Below, one piece after another: positions 1 through 9,483 of a stretch of 64,000 nt of DNA. The DNA is taken from NCBI RefSeq assembly GCF_009749395.1, contig NZ_WBIR01000006.1, positions 62,001 through 126,000 of the forward strand. Direction: 5' to 3'. Position numbers and translations under genes: made by a program. How positions within the stretch are numbered: the first letter of the stretch is position 1; each line of letters starts with the position of its first letter. Under the pieces are notes generated by a model. That model was not told the origin of the DNA, searched no databases, and saw nothing but the letters and a program-made list of their open reading frames with translations. This DNA comes from Agromyces salentinus. GTDB lineage: Bacteria > Actinomycetota > Actinomycetes > Actinomycetales > Microbacteriaceae.

Positions 1-99
1 CGCAGGGCCCGCCTCGGGCGAGGCGAGGCCGACGACGCTGCCCCGGCGCCGACGCCAGTTCCCGAGCCCGACGCCGCGCACCGACGCATCCGAGGACAT
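1..99 (-). CDS. Possible 5' end of a gene running off the left edge
   Basis: An ATG at 99 on the minus strand opens a reading frame of 33 codons (beginning MSSDASVRG) without a stop to the window edge. It would be divergent from the Dabb gene at 119. The stretch is too short to assign a family, and an open frame of this length is common at this GC content, so it may be chance. Confidence 0.25.
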   Translation of the reverse strand, partial: MSSDASVRGVGLGNWRRRRGSVVGLASPEAGPA

Positions 100-106
100 C
101 CGCCCC

Positions 107-112
107 TAGGCT
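107..112 (+). promoter_or_regulatory. -10 box TAGGCT, leaderless start of the Dabb gene
   Basis: TAGGCT lies 6 nt before the ATG at 119 and no Shine-Dalgarno sequence is present. Transcription should begin at or next to the start codon. Confidence 0.6.
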
Positions 113-118
113 GAGGCG

Positions 119-415
119 ATGATCCGACACACGGTTGCATTCCGCCTGCACCACGCCGCCGGCTCGGCCGAGGAGCAGGACTTCCTCGCCGCGAATGCCG
201 CGCTCGGGAGCATCCCCGGCGTCGAGCGGTTCGAGCTGCTGCGACAGGTGAGTCCGAAGAACGACTTCACCTACGGCGTCTCGATGGAGTTCGCCGACCA
301 GGCCGCCTACGACGCGTACAACACCCACCCCGACCACGTCGCGTTCGTGCGGGACCGCTGGGTTCCCGAGGTCGCCGACTTCCTCGAGATCGACGTGGTG
401 CCGCTCGGGGGCTGA
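119..415 (+). CDS. Dabb (stress-responsive alpha/beta-barrel) domain protein
   Basis: This 98-residue protein matches the Dabb family from end to end. It opens with MIRHTVAFRL, where the family carries a conserved histidine in its first strand. It ends with the usual aromatic/acidic pattern (YDAYNTHPDHVAFV, then a closing FLEIDVV strand). Dabb proteins are small dimeric ferredoxin-like barrels. Some are plant stress proteins and some bacterial ones act on polyketides or small aromatics, but no substrate can be assigned here. The ATG is placed by a TAGGCT -10 box six bases upstream. It stands alone, 81 bp before the DUF1254 gene. Confidence 0.8.
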   Translation: MIRHTVAFRLHHAAGSAEEQDFLAANAALGSIPGVERFELLRQVSPKNDFTYGVSMEFADQAAYDAYNTHPDHVAFVRDRWVPEVADFLEIDVVPLGG

Positions 416-496
416 CCCCCCGTTCGCGTGGGGGCGCTTGCCCCGGCACGGTGCGCGCTGCCAGAGTGAGGCCACGAACATCACCTGGGGGGATGC

Positions 497-1933
497 ATGT
501 CCGATCGGAACCGTACTGGGCTCAGCACCGACGAGATGGCGCAGGCGGTGGCCTCGCTGAGCACGCCGGACACCGTGGCCTCGCCGTTCGGGGAGCTTCG
601 CTTCTTCGACGGACTGCCGCTGCCCGAGACCGTCGCGACCGCGTACGACGCGCTCGACCTCATGCGGGCGATCGAGGTGTTCTTGAACGCCGTGCCCGGC
701 GCCTCGCTCGTGGCGTTCCGCAACGGACTCCGAGCTGCCGGGATCTCCACGGCCCGCCAGATCGGCATCACCGACCCGCGGGCGACGTCGAAGGCGCTCT
801 ACCTGACGCCCAACACGGAGACCACGTACGGCGTCACGATGCTCGACCTGCAGGCCTGGGGCCCCACCGTCATCGAGGCGCCGCCCCAGTCCCTCTGCGT
901 TGTGGACGACTTCTGGTTCAGGTACGTGGCCGACATGGGCATCGCGGGCCCCGACCGTGGTGCGGGCGGCAAGTACCTGTTCCTGCCGCCCGGCTACGAC
1001 GGCGACGTGCCCGACGGCTACTTCACCTATCGCACGCCCACGTACACGAACTTCGTGGTGCTGCGTGCCCTCGGCGGGGTCCCGGCCATGAAGCAGACGC
1101 GCATCTATCCGCTGGCCCAGGCCGAAAGCCCGGACGAGAACGAGTTCATCAATCTCTCCGAACTCGCGATCAACACCGTGCACGCCAATGACTTCTCGTT
1201 CTACGAGGAGGTCGCCGAGCTCGTGCAGGAGGAGCCGGTCGAGGCGCTCGATGCCGAACGGGCAGGCCAGCTCGCCGCCATCGGCATCGTGCAGGGGCAA
1301 CCCTTCGCCCCCGACGCCCGGCTCAGGGGCATCCTCGAGCGGGCCGCCCCGGTCGCCGCCGGCATCGCGCGCGTCATCGCGTACGCACCCCGCGACCCCG
1401 ATGCGGTGCTCTACGGCTCCTGGCGCAACGGCTTCGTCGGCGGGAGCTACGAGTTCCTCCGGAACGGTGCGCGGCTCCTCGACGCCCGCACCCAGTTCCA
1501 CTACCTCGCCACGGTCATCACGCCCGCGATGGCGCACGCCCAGGTCGGCGCCGGCTCCGCGTACGCCTACACGGTGCACGACGCGAACGGCGACCTGCTC
1601 GACGGTGCCCGCACGTACCGCCTGCATGTGGACGCGAACCCGCCGGCGAAGAACTTCTGGGCCGTCGACGTGTACGACACGCAGACCAGGTCACTGCTGG
1701 TCGTGCCGTCGACGCCGTATCCCGCCGTGGCCAGCAACGACGGCAAGGTCCAGGCCAACGCCGACGGCTCCTACGACCTCTACTTCGGCCCCACCGCGCC
1801 CGAGGGGCGGGAGTCGAACTGGGTCGAGACGGTCCCCGGCAAGGCCTGGTTCCAGCTCTTCCGCATCTACGGGCCGCTCGAACCATGGTTCGACCAGACG
1901 TGGCGCCTGAACGAGTTCGAGCCGGTCGACTGA
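497..1933 (+). CDS. DUF1254/DUF1214 domain protein
   Basis: A 478-residue protein with the two-domain architecture of the DUF1254/DUF1214 family. An N-terminal DUF1254-like half (about residues 55-190) holds LYLTPNTETTYGVTMLDL. A C-terminal DUF1214-like half (about 345-470) holds YRLHVDANPPAKNFWAVDVYD, then the NWVETVPGKAWFQLFRIYGPLEPWFD ending typical of the family, cited here in part. The biochemical role of the family is unknown. I see no signal peptide, although many relatives have one. The ATG at 497 follows a purine-rich GGGGGGAT stretch that is close for a ribosome site. The gene ends 1 bp from the convergent exporter gene with no terminator between them. Confidence 0.8.
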   Translation: MSDRNRTGLSTDEMAQAVASLSTPDTVASPFGELRFFDGLPLPETVATAYDALDLMRAIEVFLNAVPGASLVAFRNGLRAAGISTARQIGITDPRATSKALYLTPNTETTYGVTMLDLQAWGPTVIEAPPQSLCVVDDFWFRYVADMGIAGPDRGAGGKYLFLPPGYDGDVPDGYFTYRTPTYTNFVVLRALGGVPAMKQTRIYPLAQAESPDENEFINLSELAINTVHANDFSFYEEVAELVQEEPVEALDAERAGQLAAIGIVQGQPFAPDARLRGILERAAPVAAGIARVIAYAPRDPDAVLYGSWRNGFVGGSYEFLRNGARLLDARTQFHYLATVITPAMAHAQVGAGSAYAYTVHDANGDLLDGARTYRLHVDANPPAKNFWAVDVYDTQTRSLLVVPSTPYPAVASNDGKVQANADGSYDLYFGPTAPEGRESNWVETVPGKAWFQLFRIYGPLEPWFDQTWRLNEFEPVD

Positions 1934-1934
1934 G

Positions 1935-2969
1935 TCAGGCGCGGGCGCGCCGCCGCGGCATCCGGAGACGGCCCTGCGCCAGCAGGATGCCGAGCAGCAC
2001 GAGCAGTGCACCGATCGGCTCGTGCCAGGAGAAGCGCTCGCCGAGCAGGATGAAGCCGAGCGCGACGCCCACCAGGGGCGTCACGTAGGTCACCGTCGAC
2101 GTCGCGGTCGGCCCCCACTTGCGCAGCACGTTGATGTTCCAGATGTACGCCAGGCCCGTGCCGAGCACGCCGAGCGCGAGCAGGGAGGCGACGACGGGCA
2201 GGTCGAGCTCGACGGGTTCGAGCGCGAGCCAGGGCGTGAGCGCGAGCATCACCACGGCCGAGACGCCGATCGAGAGGAACGCGAACGTCGCCGGGGCGAT
2301 CGGCCGCTGGCTGAGGAAGCGTCGCTGGTAGCCGAACGTGAAGCCGTAGCAGAGGGTCGCGACGAGGCAGGCGAGCTGTCCGGCGAGCGAGCCCGTGAGT
2401 GCCGAGTACTGCCACGGCCCGATCACGACGACGACCCCGAGGATGCCGACGCCGACGCCCGCCCACCTGCCGAGCCCGAGGCGCTCGACGCGGAACACGA
2501 GCGTCGCCATGAGGGCCGTCATGATCGGCGTCGTCGCGTTGTAGATCGAGGCGAGGCTCGACGACACGTACTGCTCGGCCCACGCGAAGCAGAGGTACGG
2601 GATGACGCAGGTCGTGAGCGAGACGACCAGGAAGTGCAGCCAGACGATGCGCTCCCGGGGCAGCACCGGGCCCGGAGTGCCGTCGGCCGCCGTCACGCGG
2701 GGCCGCATCACCAGCACGATCGCCCCGAGCGCGAGCGCGCCGAGCAGGGTGCGCGACCACGCCACCTGCCCGAACGAGACGCCGTCGAGCGCGACCTTCA
2801 TGAAGAGGAAGCTCGCGCCCCACACGAGCCCCATCGCGATGAACTGCAGCAGCGTCGACAGGTTGCCCGCCTGGCGAGGGCCGGATGCCGCGGGCGCACC
2901 GCCTCCGGAGGAGACGGGCGTCGATGCGGGGCTGGTGGTGCCGGATGCGGGGGTGGTGCTCGAACTCAC
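1935..2969 (-). CDS. DMT-superfamily (EamA) transporter
   Basis: A hydrophobic protein of about 344 residues with ten predicted membrane segments in two EamA repeats. The first repeat starts near MGLVWGASFLFMKVAL, a typical EamA opening. The second closes with TYVTPLVGVALGFILLGE, the conserved end-of-repeat motif. EamA proteins export amino acids or other small metabolites; the substrate cannot be read from sequence. I prefer the GTG at 2969 because a TACGCT -10 box lies 6 nt upstream. An ATG at 3002 is the alternative. The first 40 residues are a Ser/Thr/Pro/Gly-rich cytoplasmic tail. Confidence 0.8.
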   Translation of the reverse strand: MSSSTTPASGTTSPASTPVSSGGGAPAASGPRQAGNLSTLLQFIAMGLVWGASFLFMKVALDGVSFGQVAWSRTLLGALALGAIVLVMRPRVTAADGTPGPVLPRERIVWLHFLVVSLTTCVIPYLCFAWAEQYVSSSLASIYNATTPIMTALMATLVFRVERLGLGRWAGVGVGILGVVVVIGPWQYSALTGSLAGQLACLVATLCYGFTFGYQRRFLSQRPIAPATFAFLSIGVSAVVMLALTPWLALEPVELDLPVVASLLALGVLGTGLAYIWNINVLRKWGPTATSTVTYVTPLVGVALGFILLGERFSWHEPIGALLVLLGILLAQGRLRMPRRRARA

Positions 2970-2975
2970 ATCGCG

Positions 2976-2981
2976 AGCGTA
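2976..2981 (-). promoter_or_regulatory. -10 box TACGCT, leaderless start of the DMT exporter
   Basis: On the minus strand TACGCT is followed by 6 nt and then the GTG at 2969. This spacing decides the start choice for the exporter. Confidence 0.5.
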
Positions 2982-3108
2982 CGCGCGGTCGGAGCCCGCC
3001 ATGACCGCCCGCGGACTCGATGTCCGGATCCCGCCGAAGTTCGGCAGTCGTTCACCCGTCCCAGGCACCTGCATCCCCTCGCGCGCTCGCGGAGCGCTCT
3101 CGCTCGCG

Positions 3109-3188
3109 CTCGCACTCGCACTCGCACTCGCACTCGCACTCGCACTCACTCACTCACTCACACGCACTCACTCACTCACTCACACGCA
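3109..3188. repeat. Microsatellite: (CTCGCA)6 then two 22-bp units
   Basis: Six perfect CTCGCA hexamers (3109-3144) are followed directly by two identical 22-bp units, each (CTCA)4 plus CACGCA (3145-3166 and 3167-3188). Degenerate hexamers (CTCGCT, CTCGCG) precede the array. Perfect short tandem repeats of this length are unusual in actinobacterial intergenic DNA and are prone to slippage. Confidence 0.9.
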
Positions 3189-3267
3189 CGGTCGCAAACG
3201 GTCGCATACGCGACGCCGAAGCGACCATTCGCGACCGAACCGCCGCGTGCGAGACCGCGACTCTTCC

Positions 3268-3281
3268 TGCAAACGCTTGCA
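3268..3281. promoter_or_regulatory. LacI/GalR-type operator TGCAAACGCTTGCA
   Basis: A near-perfect 14-bp palindrome with the central CG typical of LacI-family operators. Its right half contributes to a TTGCAC sequence at 3277-3282 that could act as the -35 box of the PfkB gene, although the spacing to the -10 is long (19 nt). No lacI-like gene is present in the window. Confidence 0.45.
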
Positions 3282-3301
3282 CTCGGCTACTCCGGGAGCC
3301 C

Positions 3302-3307
3302 TAGGCT
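3302..3307 (+). promoter_or_regulatory. -10 box TAGGCT, leaderless start of the PfkB kinase
   Basis: TAGGCT, then 7 nt, then the ATG at 3315; no ribosome-binding sequence. Confidence 0.6.
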
Positions 3308-3314
3308 GGCCCGC

Positions 3315-4214
3315 ATGACCGCTCCCATCGTGATCGTCGGCCCCGCCGCGTGGAACCGCATCGTGCTCCTCGACCGCCTCCCCGAGCCGGTGCCGCACAT
3401 GCAGTTCGCCCGCTGGGACCAGGAGACGGTCGGGGGCACCTCGGCGGGCAAGGCACTCGGGCTGGCCGGACTCGGCCGGCCGGTCCGGCTGCACACGCTC
3501 ATCGGGACGGACGCCGACGGCGAGCGCGTGCGGCGCCTGCTCGCGGCATCCGGCATCGAGCTCGACGCCCTCCCCGCCGAGGTCACCGAGCGCCACCTCA
3601 ACCTCATGACCGAGGCCGGCGAGCGCGTGTCGATCTATCTCTCGTCGCCCGCCGACCCGGGCACGCCGGCCTCCCCCGACCTCACGCACGCGATGGCGGA
3701 TGCCCCGGCGATCGTGCTCGACCTCGCGGGACGTTCGCGCGAGCTGATCCCGACCGCCCGCGCGGCCGGGCGCCCGATCTGGACCGACATCCACGACTAC
3801 GACGGCACCGCCGAGTTCCACCGGCCGTTCATCGAGGCCGCCGACTGGATCTTCATGAACGCCGACCGCATCGGCGAGGACCCGGTCCCCTTCATGGAGG
3901 CGTGCGTGCGGGGCGGGGCATCCGTCGTCGTCTGCACGCTCGGCGCCGAGGGCGCGATCGCGGTCGACGCCGCCCTGGCCGTGCACCGCGTGCCCGCCGC
4001 GCCGGTCGAGGTCGTCGACACGAACGGCGCCGGCGACGCGTTCATGTCGGGCGTGCTCGATGCGCACCTGGCCGGCGCCGACCTCGACGCGGCACTCGGA
4101 GCCGGCGCCGCGCACGCCGCGACGGTGCTGACAACGCGTCACCTGCACCCGTCGCTCGACGTGCTGCTGCAGGAGGAGAAGGCGACCACCCCGCATCGAC
4201 CCGCGAGTGCCTAG
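3315..4214 (+). CDS. PfkB-family carbohydrate kinase
   Basis: A 299-residue ribokinase-like kinase that should phosphorylate a sugar, nucleoside or related alcohol with ATP. PfkB signature 1 is near residues 38-52 (GGTSAGKALGLAGLG). Signature 2 is near the C-terminus as DTNGAGDAFMSGV, which holds the catalytic aspartate and the anion-hole GAGD. The substrate is not evident. The start is fixed by a TAGGCT box 7 nt upstream, and the open frame further upstream is only the repeat region. A LacI-type palindrome 34 bp before the start suggests sugar-responsive control. Its TAG stop codon forms the first three bases of the next gene's -10 box. Confidence 0.85.
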   Translation: MTAPIVIVGPAAWNRIVLLDRLPEPVPHMQFARWDQETVGGTSAGKALGLAGLGRPVRLHTLIGTDADGERVRRLLAASGIELDALPAEVTERHLNLMTEAGERVSIYLSSPADPGTPASPDLTHAMADAPAIVLDLAGRSRELIPTARAAGRPIWTDIHDYDGTAEFHRPFIEAADWIFMNADRIGEDPVPFMEACVRGGASVVVCTLGAEGAIAVDAALAVHRVPAAPVEVVDTNGAGDAFMSGVLDAHLAGADLDAALGAGAAHAATVLTTRHLHPSLDVLLQEEKATTPHRPASA

Positions 4215-4217
4215 GCT
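4212..4217 (+). promoter_or_regulatory. -10 box TAGGCT of lpdA, overlapping the PfkB stop codon
   Basis: TAGGCT is placed so that its TAG is the stop codon of the upstream kinase. It is followed by 6 nt and the lpdA ATG at 4224. The intervening GGAGGC could also serve as a weak ribosome site on read-through transcripts. Confidence 0.55.
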
Positions 4218-4223
4218 GGAGGC

Positions 4224-5624
<1,401 letters not shown>

Positions 5625-5670
5625 CGGCAGCTGCCCGGAGACGGGCGGATGCCCCTGAAAGGCGGATCCC

Positions 5671-5868
5671 GTGAACTGGTTGCTCATCGTGCTCGGAGGC
5701 CTGCTGACCTTGTCCGGCCTGATCTGGACGCTGCAGGGCGTGGGCATCCTGCCCGGCTCGGCGATGAGCGGCGTCACGCTCTGGGCGATCGTGGGCCCGA
5801 TCGTCGCGGTCGTCGGCATCGCCCTGCTCGCCTGGGGCATCGCACGCCGCCGCCGCGCGCGGCCCTGA
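5671..5868 (+). CDS. Small two-helix membrane protein
   Basis: A 65-residue protein with two hydrophobic helices (about residues 3-24 and 37-58) and a basic RRRRAR tail that should face the cytoplasm. I do not recognise a family. It starts 46 bp after lpdA with AAAGGCGG as a possible ribosome site before GTG/ATG-type starts, and shows the normal codon pattern of its neighbours. A hairpin follows at 5890-5929, so it may be the last gene of an lpdA transcript. Confidence 0.55.
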   Translation: MNWLLIVLGGLLTLSGLIWTLQGVGILPGSAMSGVTLWAIVGPIVAVVGIALLAWGIARRRRARP

Positions 5869-5889
5869 CGCCGCCCGGCACGCGAGAAC

Positions 5890-5929
5890 GGGGCGGATGC
5901 CGCGACCGACCGGTCGTGACATCCGCCCC
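5890..5929. terminator. Hairpin terminator
   Basis: GGGGCGGAT at 5890-5898 pairs with ATCCGCCCC at 5921-5929, with a further palindrome (CGACCGGTCG) inside the loop. A CTTGTT stretch follows on the plus strand. It sits between the end of the small membrane protein and the 3' end of the convergent symporter gene. Confidence 0.6.
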
Positions 5930-6052
5930 GCTTGTTCGTTCGGCGCGGTACGGGCAGGCGTTCCCACCGCGCCGAAGCGTCGTTCCGGTGACGGCGTGTT
6001 CCCGTCACCGGAACCCTGATCGGCCGGCGGTCCCCCAACCGCCGGCCGGGCT

Positions 6053-7684
6053 TCAGTGCTGCGTCGCCTTCTCGGCCCCCACGCCGGTCAGCGAACGCAC
6101 CTCCATCTCGGACTGCTTCTTCGCGTCCTCGACGGTCTTGTCGAAGATCGTCACGATCCAGCCGAGCAGGAACGCCAGCGGGATCGAGACGATGCCGGGG
6201 TTCGAGAGCGGGAAGAACGCGAAGTTGATGTCCGCGGTCTTCAGCATCGACGTCTCGGAACCCGAGACGACCGGCGAGAAGATGATCAGCACGATCGCCG
6301 AGATCAGGCCGCCGTACATGCTCCAGAGGGCGCCCTTCGTGGTGAAGCGCTTCCAGAAGAGCGAGTACACGATGGTCGGCAGGTTGGCGGATGCCGCGAT
6401 CGCGAACGCCAGGGCGACGAGGAACGCGACGTTCTGGCCGTTCGCTCCGATGCCGCCGAGGATCGCGACGACGCCGATGACGAGCACCGTGCGGCGCGCG
6501 ACCTTGACCTCGGCTCCGGGTTCGGGCTTGCCCTTCTTGATGACGCTCGCGTAGATGTCGTGCGCGAACGACGCCGCGGCCGTGATCGTGAGTCCAGCGA
6601 CCACCGCGAGGATCGTCGCGAAGGCGATCGCCGAGATCAGGCCGAGCAGGAGCGGCCCGCCGAGCTCGAACGCGAGCAGCGGGGCCGCCGAGTTCGCGGC
6701 GCCGGGAGCGGCTGCGATCACCTCGGGACCGACGAGTGCGGCAGCACCGTAGCCCAGCACGAGCGTGAAGACGTAGAAGATGCCGATGAGCCAGATGGCC
6801 CAGACGACCGACTTGCGCGCCTCCTTCGCCGTGGGCACCGTGTAGAAGCGCATGAGCACGTGCGGCAGGGCGGCGGTGCCGAGCACGAGCGCGAGTCCGA
6901 GCGAGACGAAGTCGATCTTCGAGATCTCGGAGACGCCGTACTTGAGGCCCGGATCGAGGATCGCCGGGTTGCCGGCCACCTCGACCGCGCTGTCGAGCAG
7001 GCTCGAGAAGTTGAAGCCGTAGATCGCGAGGACCCAGACCGTCATGACGCCGGCACCGGCGATGAGCAGGATCGCCTTGATGATCTGCACCCAGGTGGTG
7101 CCCTTCATGCCGCCGATGAGCACGTAGAGGATCATGAGCGCGCCGACCACCGTGATGACGAGCGACTGGCCGAGCTGGTCGCCGATGCCGAGCAGCAGCG
7201 ACACGAGTCCGCCGGCACCCGCCATCTGCGCGAGCAGGTAGAAGAAGCAGACCACGAGCGTCGTGATCGCCGCGGCGATGCGCACGGGGCGCTGCTTCAG
7301 GCGGAACGAGAGCACGTCGGCCATCGTGTAGCGGCCGGTGTTGCGCAGCAGCTCGGCGACGAGCAGCAGGGCGACGAGCCAGGCGACGAGGAACCCGATC
7401 GAGTACATGAACCCGTCGTAGCCCGTGATCGCGATGGCGCCGACGATGCCGAGGAACGACGCCGCCGAGAGGTAGTCGCCCGCGATGGCGGAGCCGTTCT
7501 GGCCTCCGGTGAACGAGCGGCCGGCCGCGTAGTAGTCGGCGGCGGTCTTGTTGTTGCGGCTCGCGCGGAACACGATGATCATCGTGATCGCCACGAACGC
7601 GCCGAAGATGGCGATGTTCAGCCAGGGCTCGCCGACCTGGGTGGATGCCGCCTCCGCGACGACCACGGTGTGCACGGCGCTCAT
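6053..7684 (-). CDS. actP: Cation/acetate symporter (ActP-like, SSS family)
   Basis: A 543-residue sodium:solute symporter with about 13 membrane helices. It contains the SSS-type segment SFTGGQNGSAIAGDYLSAAS early on and RFYTVPTAKEARKS mid-protein, both characteristic of ActP/MctC monocarboxylate carriers, so import of acetate, pyruvate or similar acids is likely. The ATG at 7684 overlaps the stop of the upstream DUF485 gene by ATGA, which argues for translational coupling. In enterobacteria the actP partner is the DUF485 protein YjcH, the same arrangement. The exact substrate is inference. Confidence 0.88.
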   Translation of the reverse strand: MSAVHTVVVAEAASTQVGEPWLNIAIFGAFVAITMIIVFRASRNNKTAADYYAAGRSFTGGQNGSAIAGDYLSAASFLGIVGAIAITGYDGFMYSIGFLVAWLVALLLVAELLRNTGRYTMADVLSFRLKQRPVRIAAAITTLVVCFFYLLAQMAGAGGLVSLLLGIGDQLGQSLVITVVGALMILYVLIGGMKGTTWVQIIKAILLIAGAGVMTVWVLAIYGFNFSSLLDSAVEVAGNPAILDPGLKYGVSEISKIDFVSLGLALVLGTAALPHVLMRFYTVPTAKEARKSVVWAIWLIGIFYVFTLVLGYGAAALVGPEVIAAAPGAANSAAPLLAFELGGPLLLGLISAIAFATILAVVAGLTITAAASFAHDIYASVIKKGKPEPGAEVKVARRTVLVIGVVAILGGIGANGQNVAFLVALAFAIAASANLPTIVYSLFWKRFTTKGALWSMYGGLISAIVLIIFSPVVSGSETSMLKTADINFAFFPLSNPGIVSIPLAFLLGWIVTIFDKTVEDAKKQSEMEVRSLTGVGAEKATQH

Positions 7685-8052
7685 CGGGCCACCGCCTCGG
7701 AGCCGGCGACGGTGCCCGACTCGATCTCGTCGCGGATCTCCGCGGCGATCGGGTCGAGTCGCCGGTTGGCGTAGCTGACGTACCACATGGTCACGGCGAA
7801 GGTCGTGACGACCTGGGCGAGGCCGAGCACCATCGCGAGGTTCACGCTGCCCCACACGGGCGTCGACATGAAGTCGTGCGCGTAGATCGCGAGGAGCACG
7901 TAGGCGAGGTACCAGACGAGGCACGCCGCGAGGACGGGGAACACGAACCGGCGGTGGCGACCGCGCAGCTCTTGGAATCGGGGTGATGCTTGCACCGCGG
8001 TGAAATCGACGTCGGGTTGCGTCGTCTCCGCGCTCAGGGCCTCGTTGCCCAT
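7681..8052 (-). CDS. DUF485 membrane protein, partner of the symporter
   Basis: A 123-residue DUF485 protein (YjcH-like) with two membrane helices around residues 37-57 and 68-92. It has the family's polar opening (SPRFQELRGRHRRFVFP). Members are nearly always encoded with an SSS acetate transporter and may assist it; their exact role is not settled. The ATG at 8052 follows a good ribosome site (GAAGGAGAG). Its TGA stop overlaps the ATG of the symporter. It is divergent from the sensor kinase across a 201-bp gap. Confidence 0.85.
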   Translation of the reverse strand: MGNEALSAETTQPDVDFTAVQASPRFQELRGRHRRFVFPVLAACLVWYLAYVLLAIYAHDFMSTPVWGSVNLAMVLGLAQVVTTFAVTMWYVSYANRRLDPIAAEIRDEIESGTVAGSEAVAR

Positions 8053-8173
8053 GGCGTCTCTCCTTCGAGGGGGTCCGGCACGGGGGATCGTCCGCGCCCG
8101 CTGCCGAGGGCGAGGGGTCGCCGTCGACAGTGGCCCCATGCTGCCGCGTGGCCCGCGCCGCCGGAACGGATCG

Positions 8174-8215
8174 CCGTTCGTCGTCGCTGAACGGCGCCCC
8201 TCGTGCGACGAACGG
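8174..8215. promoter_or_regulatory. Inverted repeat between the two symporter operons
   Basis: CCGTTCGTCG (8174-8183) and CGACGAACGG (8206-8215) are exact inverted copies with centres 32 bp apart, about three helical turns. They flank a smaller inverted repeat (CGCCGTTC/GAACGGCG). Lying in the divergent gap next to a LytTR regulator, they are plausible binding sites for it. Confidence 0.4.
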
Positions 8216-8240
8216 TTGGAAGGCGTCGACGGGCGACGGC

Positions 8241-8246
8241 TACGCT
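8241..8246 (+). promoter_or_regulatory. -10 box TACGCT, leaderless start of the sensor kinase
   Basis: TACGCT, 7 nt, then the ATG at 8254; no ribosome-binding sequence. Confidence 0.55.
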
Positions 8247-8253
8247 TTCGTGC

Positions 8254-9483
8254 ATGCCCGAGTCGATGCTGCTCGCCGCCGCCGCAGGCGTCGTCGCGGG
8301 CGCGCTCGCGCTCGGGGTCGTGCTGCTGCTGCGCCGCCTCGTGCTCGCCCAGCGCGAGCTCGGCACGGACGCCGAGCAGGCGACCTACCAGACCCTGCAC
8401 CTCGCCAGCCGCGCGGCCAAGCACGTGCGCGCCGGGCTCGACGGGGTCGACGCGGCGAGGGCCGGCCGCTCGCTGCGGGCCCTGCTCGGCTGCGAGAGCC
8501 TCGCGATCGTCGATCTCGCGGGCCACGTCACCGTCGAGGGCGACGACGCCGTGCGCCGCATCGCGGGCGAGCTCGCCGAGACGGCCTGCTCGACCGGCAA
8601 GCCCCACGTGCAGCGCCGCATCGCGATCGGCTCGCACGAGACGGATGCGGTGGCCGCGCCGATCCTCACGGGCGGACGCCCGGTCGGCGCGATCGTCGCG
8701 TTCTCCGCGCCGGTCCGCGCGGGCCTCATCCGGGCGACGGGCGAGGTGGCGTCCTGGGTCGCGTCGCAGGTCGAGCTCGGCGAGCTGGACGCCTCGCGCG
8801 CCGCACTCGCGGAGGCCGAGGTGCGCGCCCTCCGCGCGCAGATCAGCCCCCACTTCATCTACAACGCACTGAACGCGATCGCCTCGTTCATCAACACCGA
8901 CCCGGCGAAGGCGCGGGACCTCGTGCTCGAGTTCGCCGACTTCACGAGGTACTCGTTCCGCCGCCACGGCGACTTCACGACCGTCGCCGAGGAGCTGCGC
9001 TCGATCGACAGCTACCTCGAGCTCGAGCGTGCGCGCTTCGGCGCTCGCCTCACGGTGACGCTGCAGGTCGCGCCGGAGGTGCTCTCGACGGTCGTCCCGT
9101 TCCTCTCGATCCAGCCGCTCGTCGAGAACGCCGTGCGCCACGGCCTCGAGTCCAAGGAGGGCGGCGGTCGCATCACGATCACGGCGACGGACTCGGGCGC
9201 CTTCGCAGAGATCACCGTCGAGGACGACGGCGTGGGCATCGACCCGGTCGTGCTCGAGGAGGTGCTCGCCGGTGCGGCCACGGGCGAGCACGTCGGCCTC
9301 CGCAACGTCGACGCCCGGCTCCGCCAGGTCTACGGCGACGAGCACGGCCTCGTCGTCGAGACGAACGTCGGCGCAGGTACGCTCGTGCGCATGCGGGTGC
9401 CCAAGGCCCATCCTGGTCCGAACCCCAACGCGGGCCCGGCGGCCGGGCCGACCACCGCGAGAGACGGGAGCCCGAGCCGATGA
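8254..9483 (+). CDS. LytS-type sensor histidine kinase
   Basis: A 409-residue histidine kinase of the LytS/YehU class. One N-terminal hydrophobic segment (about residues 3-28) is followed by a GAF-like sensing region (about 50-180). The His_kinase domain carries the phospho-acceptor His200 in QISPHFIYNALN. A HATPase domain has the N box (NAVRHGLE) and G boxes (DDGVGI, GEHVGLRN). With only one membrane segment the signal is probably read by the GAF-like region. The start is set by a TACGCT box. Its stop overlaps the response-regulator ATG by ATGA, so the pair is made in step. In E. coli, related LytS/LytTR systems (BtsSR, YpdAB) control pyruvate carriers, which fits the flanking symporters. 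Confidence 0.88.
   Translation: MPESMLLAAAAGVVAGALALGVVLLLRRLVLAQRELGTDAEQATYQTLHLASRAAKHVRAGLDGVDAARAGRSLRALLGCESLAIVDLAGHVTVEGDDAVRRIAGELAETACSTGKPHVQRRIAIGSHETDAVAAPILTGGRPVGAIVAFSAPVRAGLIRATGEVASWVASQVELGELDASRAALAEAEVRALRAQISPHFIYNALNAIASFINTDPAKARDLVLEFADFTRYSFRRHGDFTTVAEELRSIDSYLELERARFGARLTVTLQVAPEVLSTVVPFLSIQPLVENAVRHGLESKEGGGRITITATDSGAFAEITVEDDGVGIDPVVLEEVLAGAATGEHVGLRNVDARLRQVYGDEHGLVVETNVGAGTLVRMRVPKAHPGPNPNAGPAAGPTTARDGSPSR

Larger units (their letters stand above)
2970..3314. other. 345-bp intergenic region with tandem repeats and promoters
   Basis: This non-coding stretch separates the divergent exporter and PfkB genes. From left to right it holds the exporter -10 box (2976-2981), a hexamer/tetramer microsatellite (3109-3188), and two near copies of ACGGTCGCA just after it. 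It then has a LacI-type palindrome (3268-3281) and the kinase -10 box (3302-3307). Open frames through the microsatellite encode only Ser/His or Ala/Ser runs and are not credible genes. Confidence 0.6.

Noticed and set aside
3097..3190. Repeat array as a possible CRISPR
   Set aside because: The units are 6 and 22 bp in direct tandem with no spacers, and no cas genes are near.
2022..3314. N-terminal extension of the PfkB frame by 431 codons
   Set aside because: It is antisense to the exporter and passes through the microsatellite. The TAGGCT box and the kinase motifs place the start at 3315.
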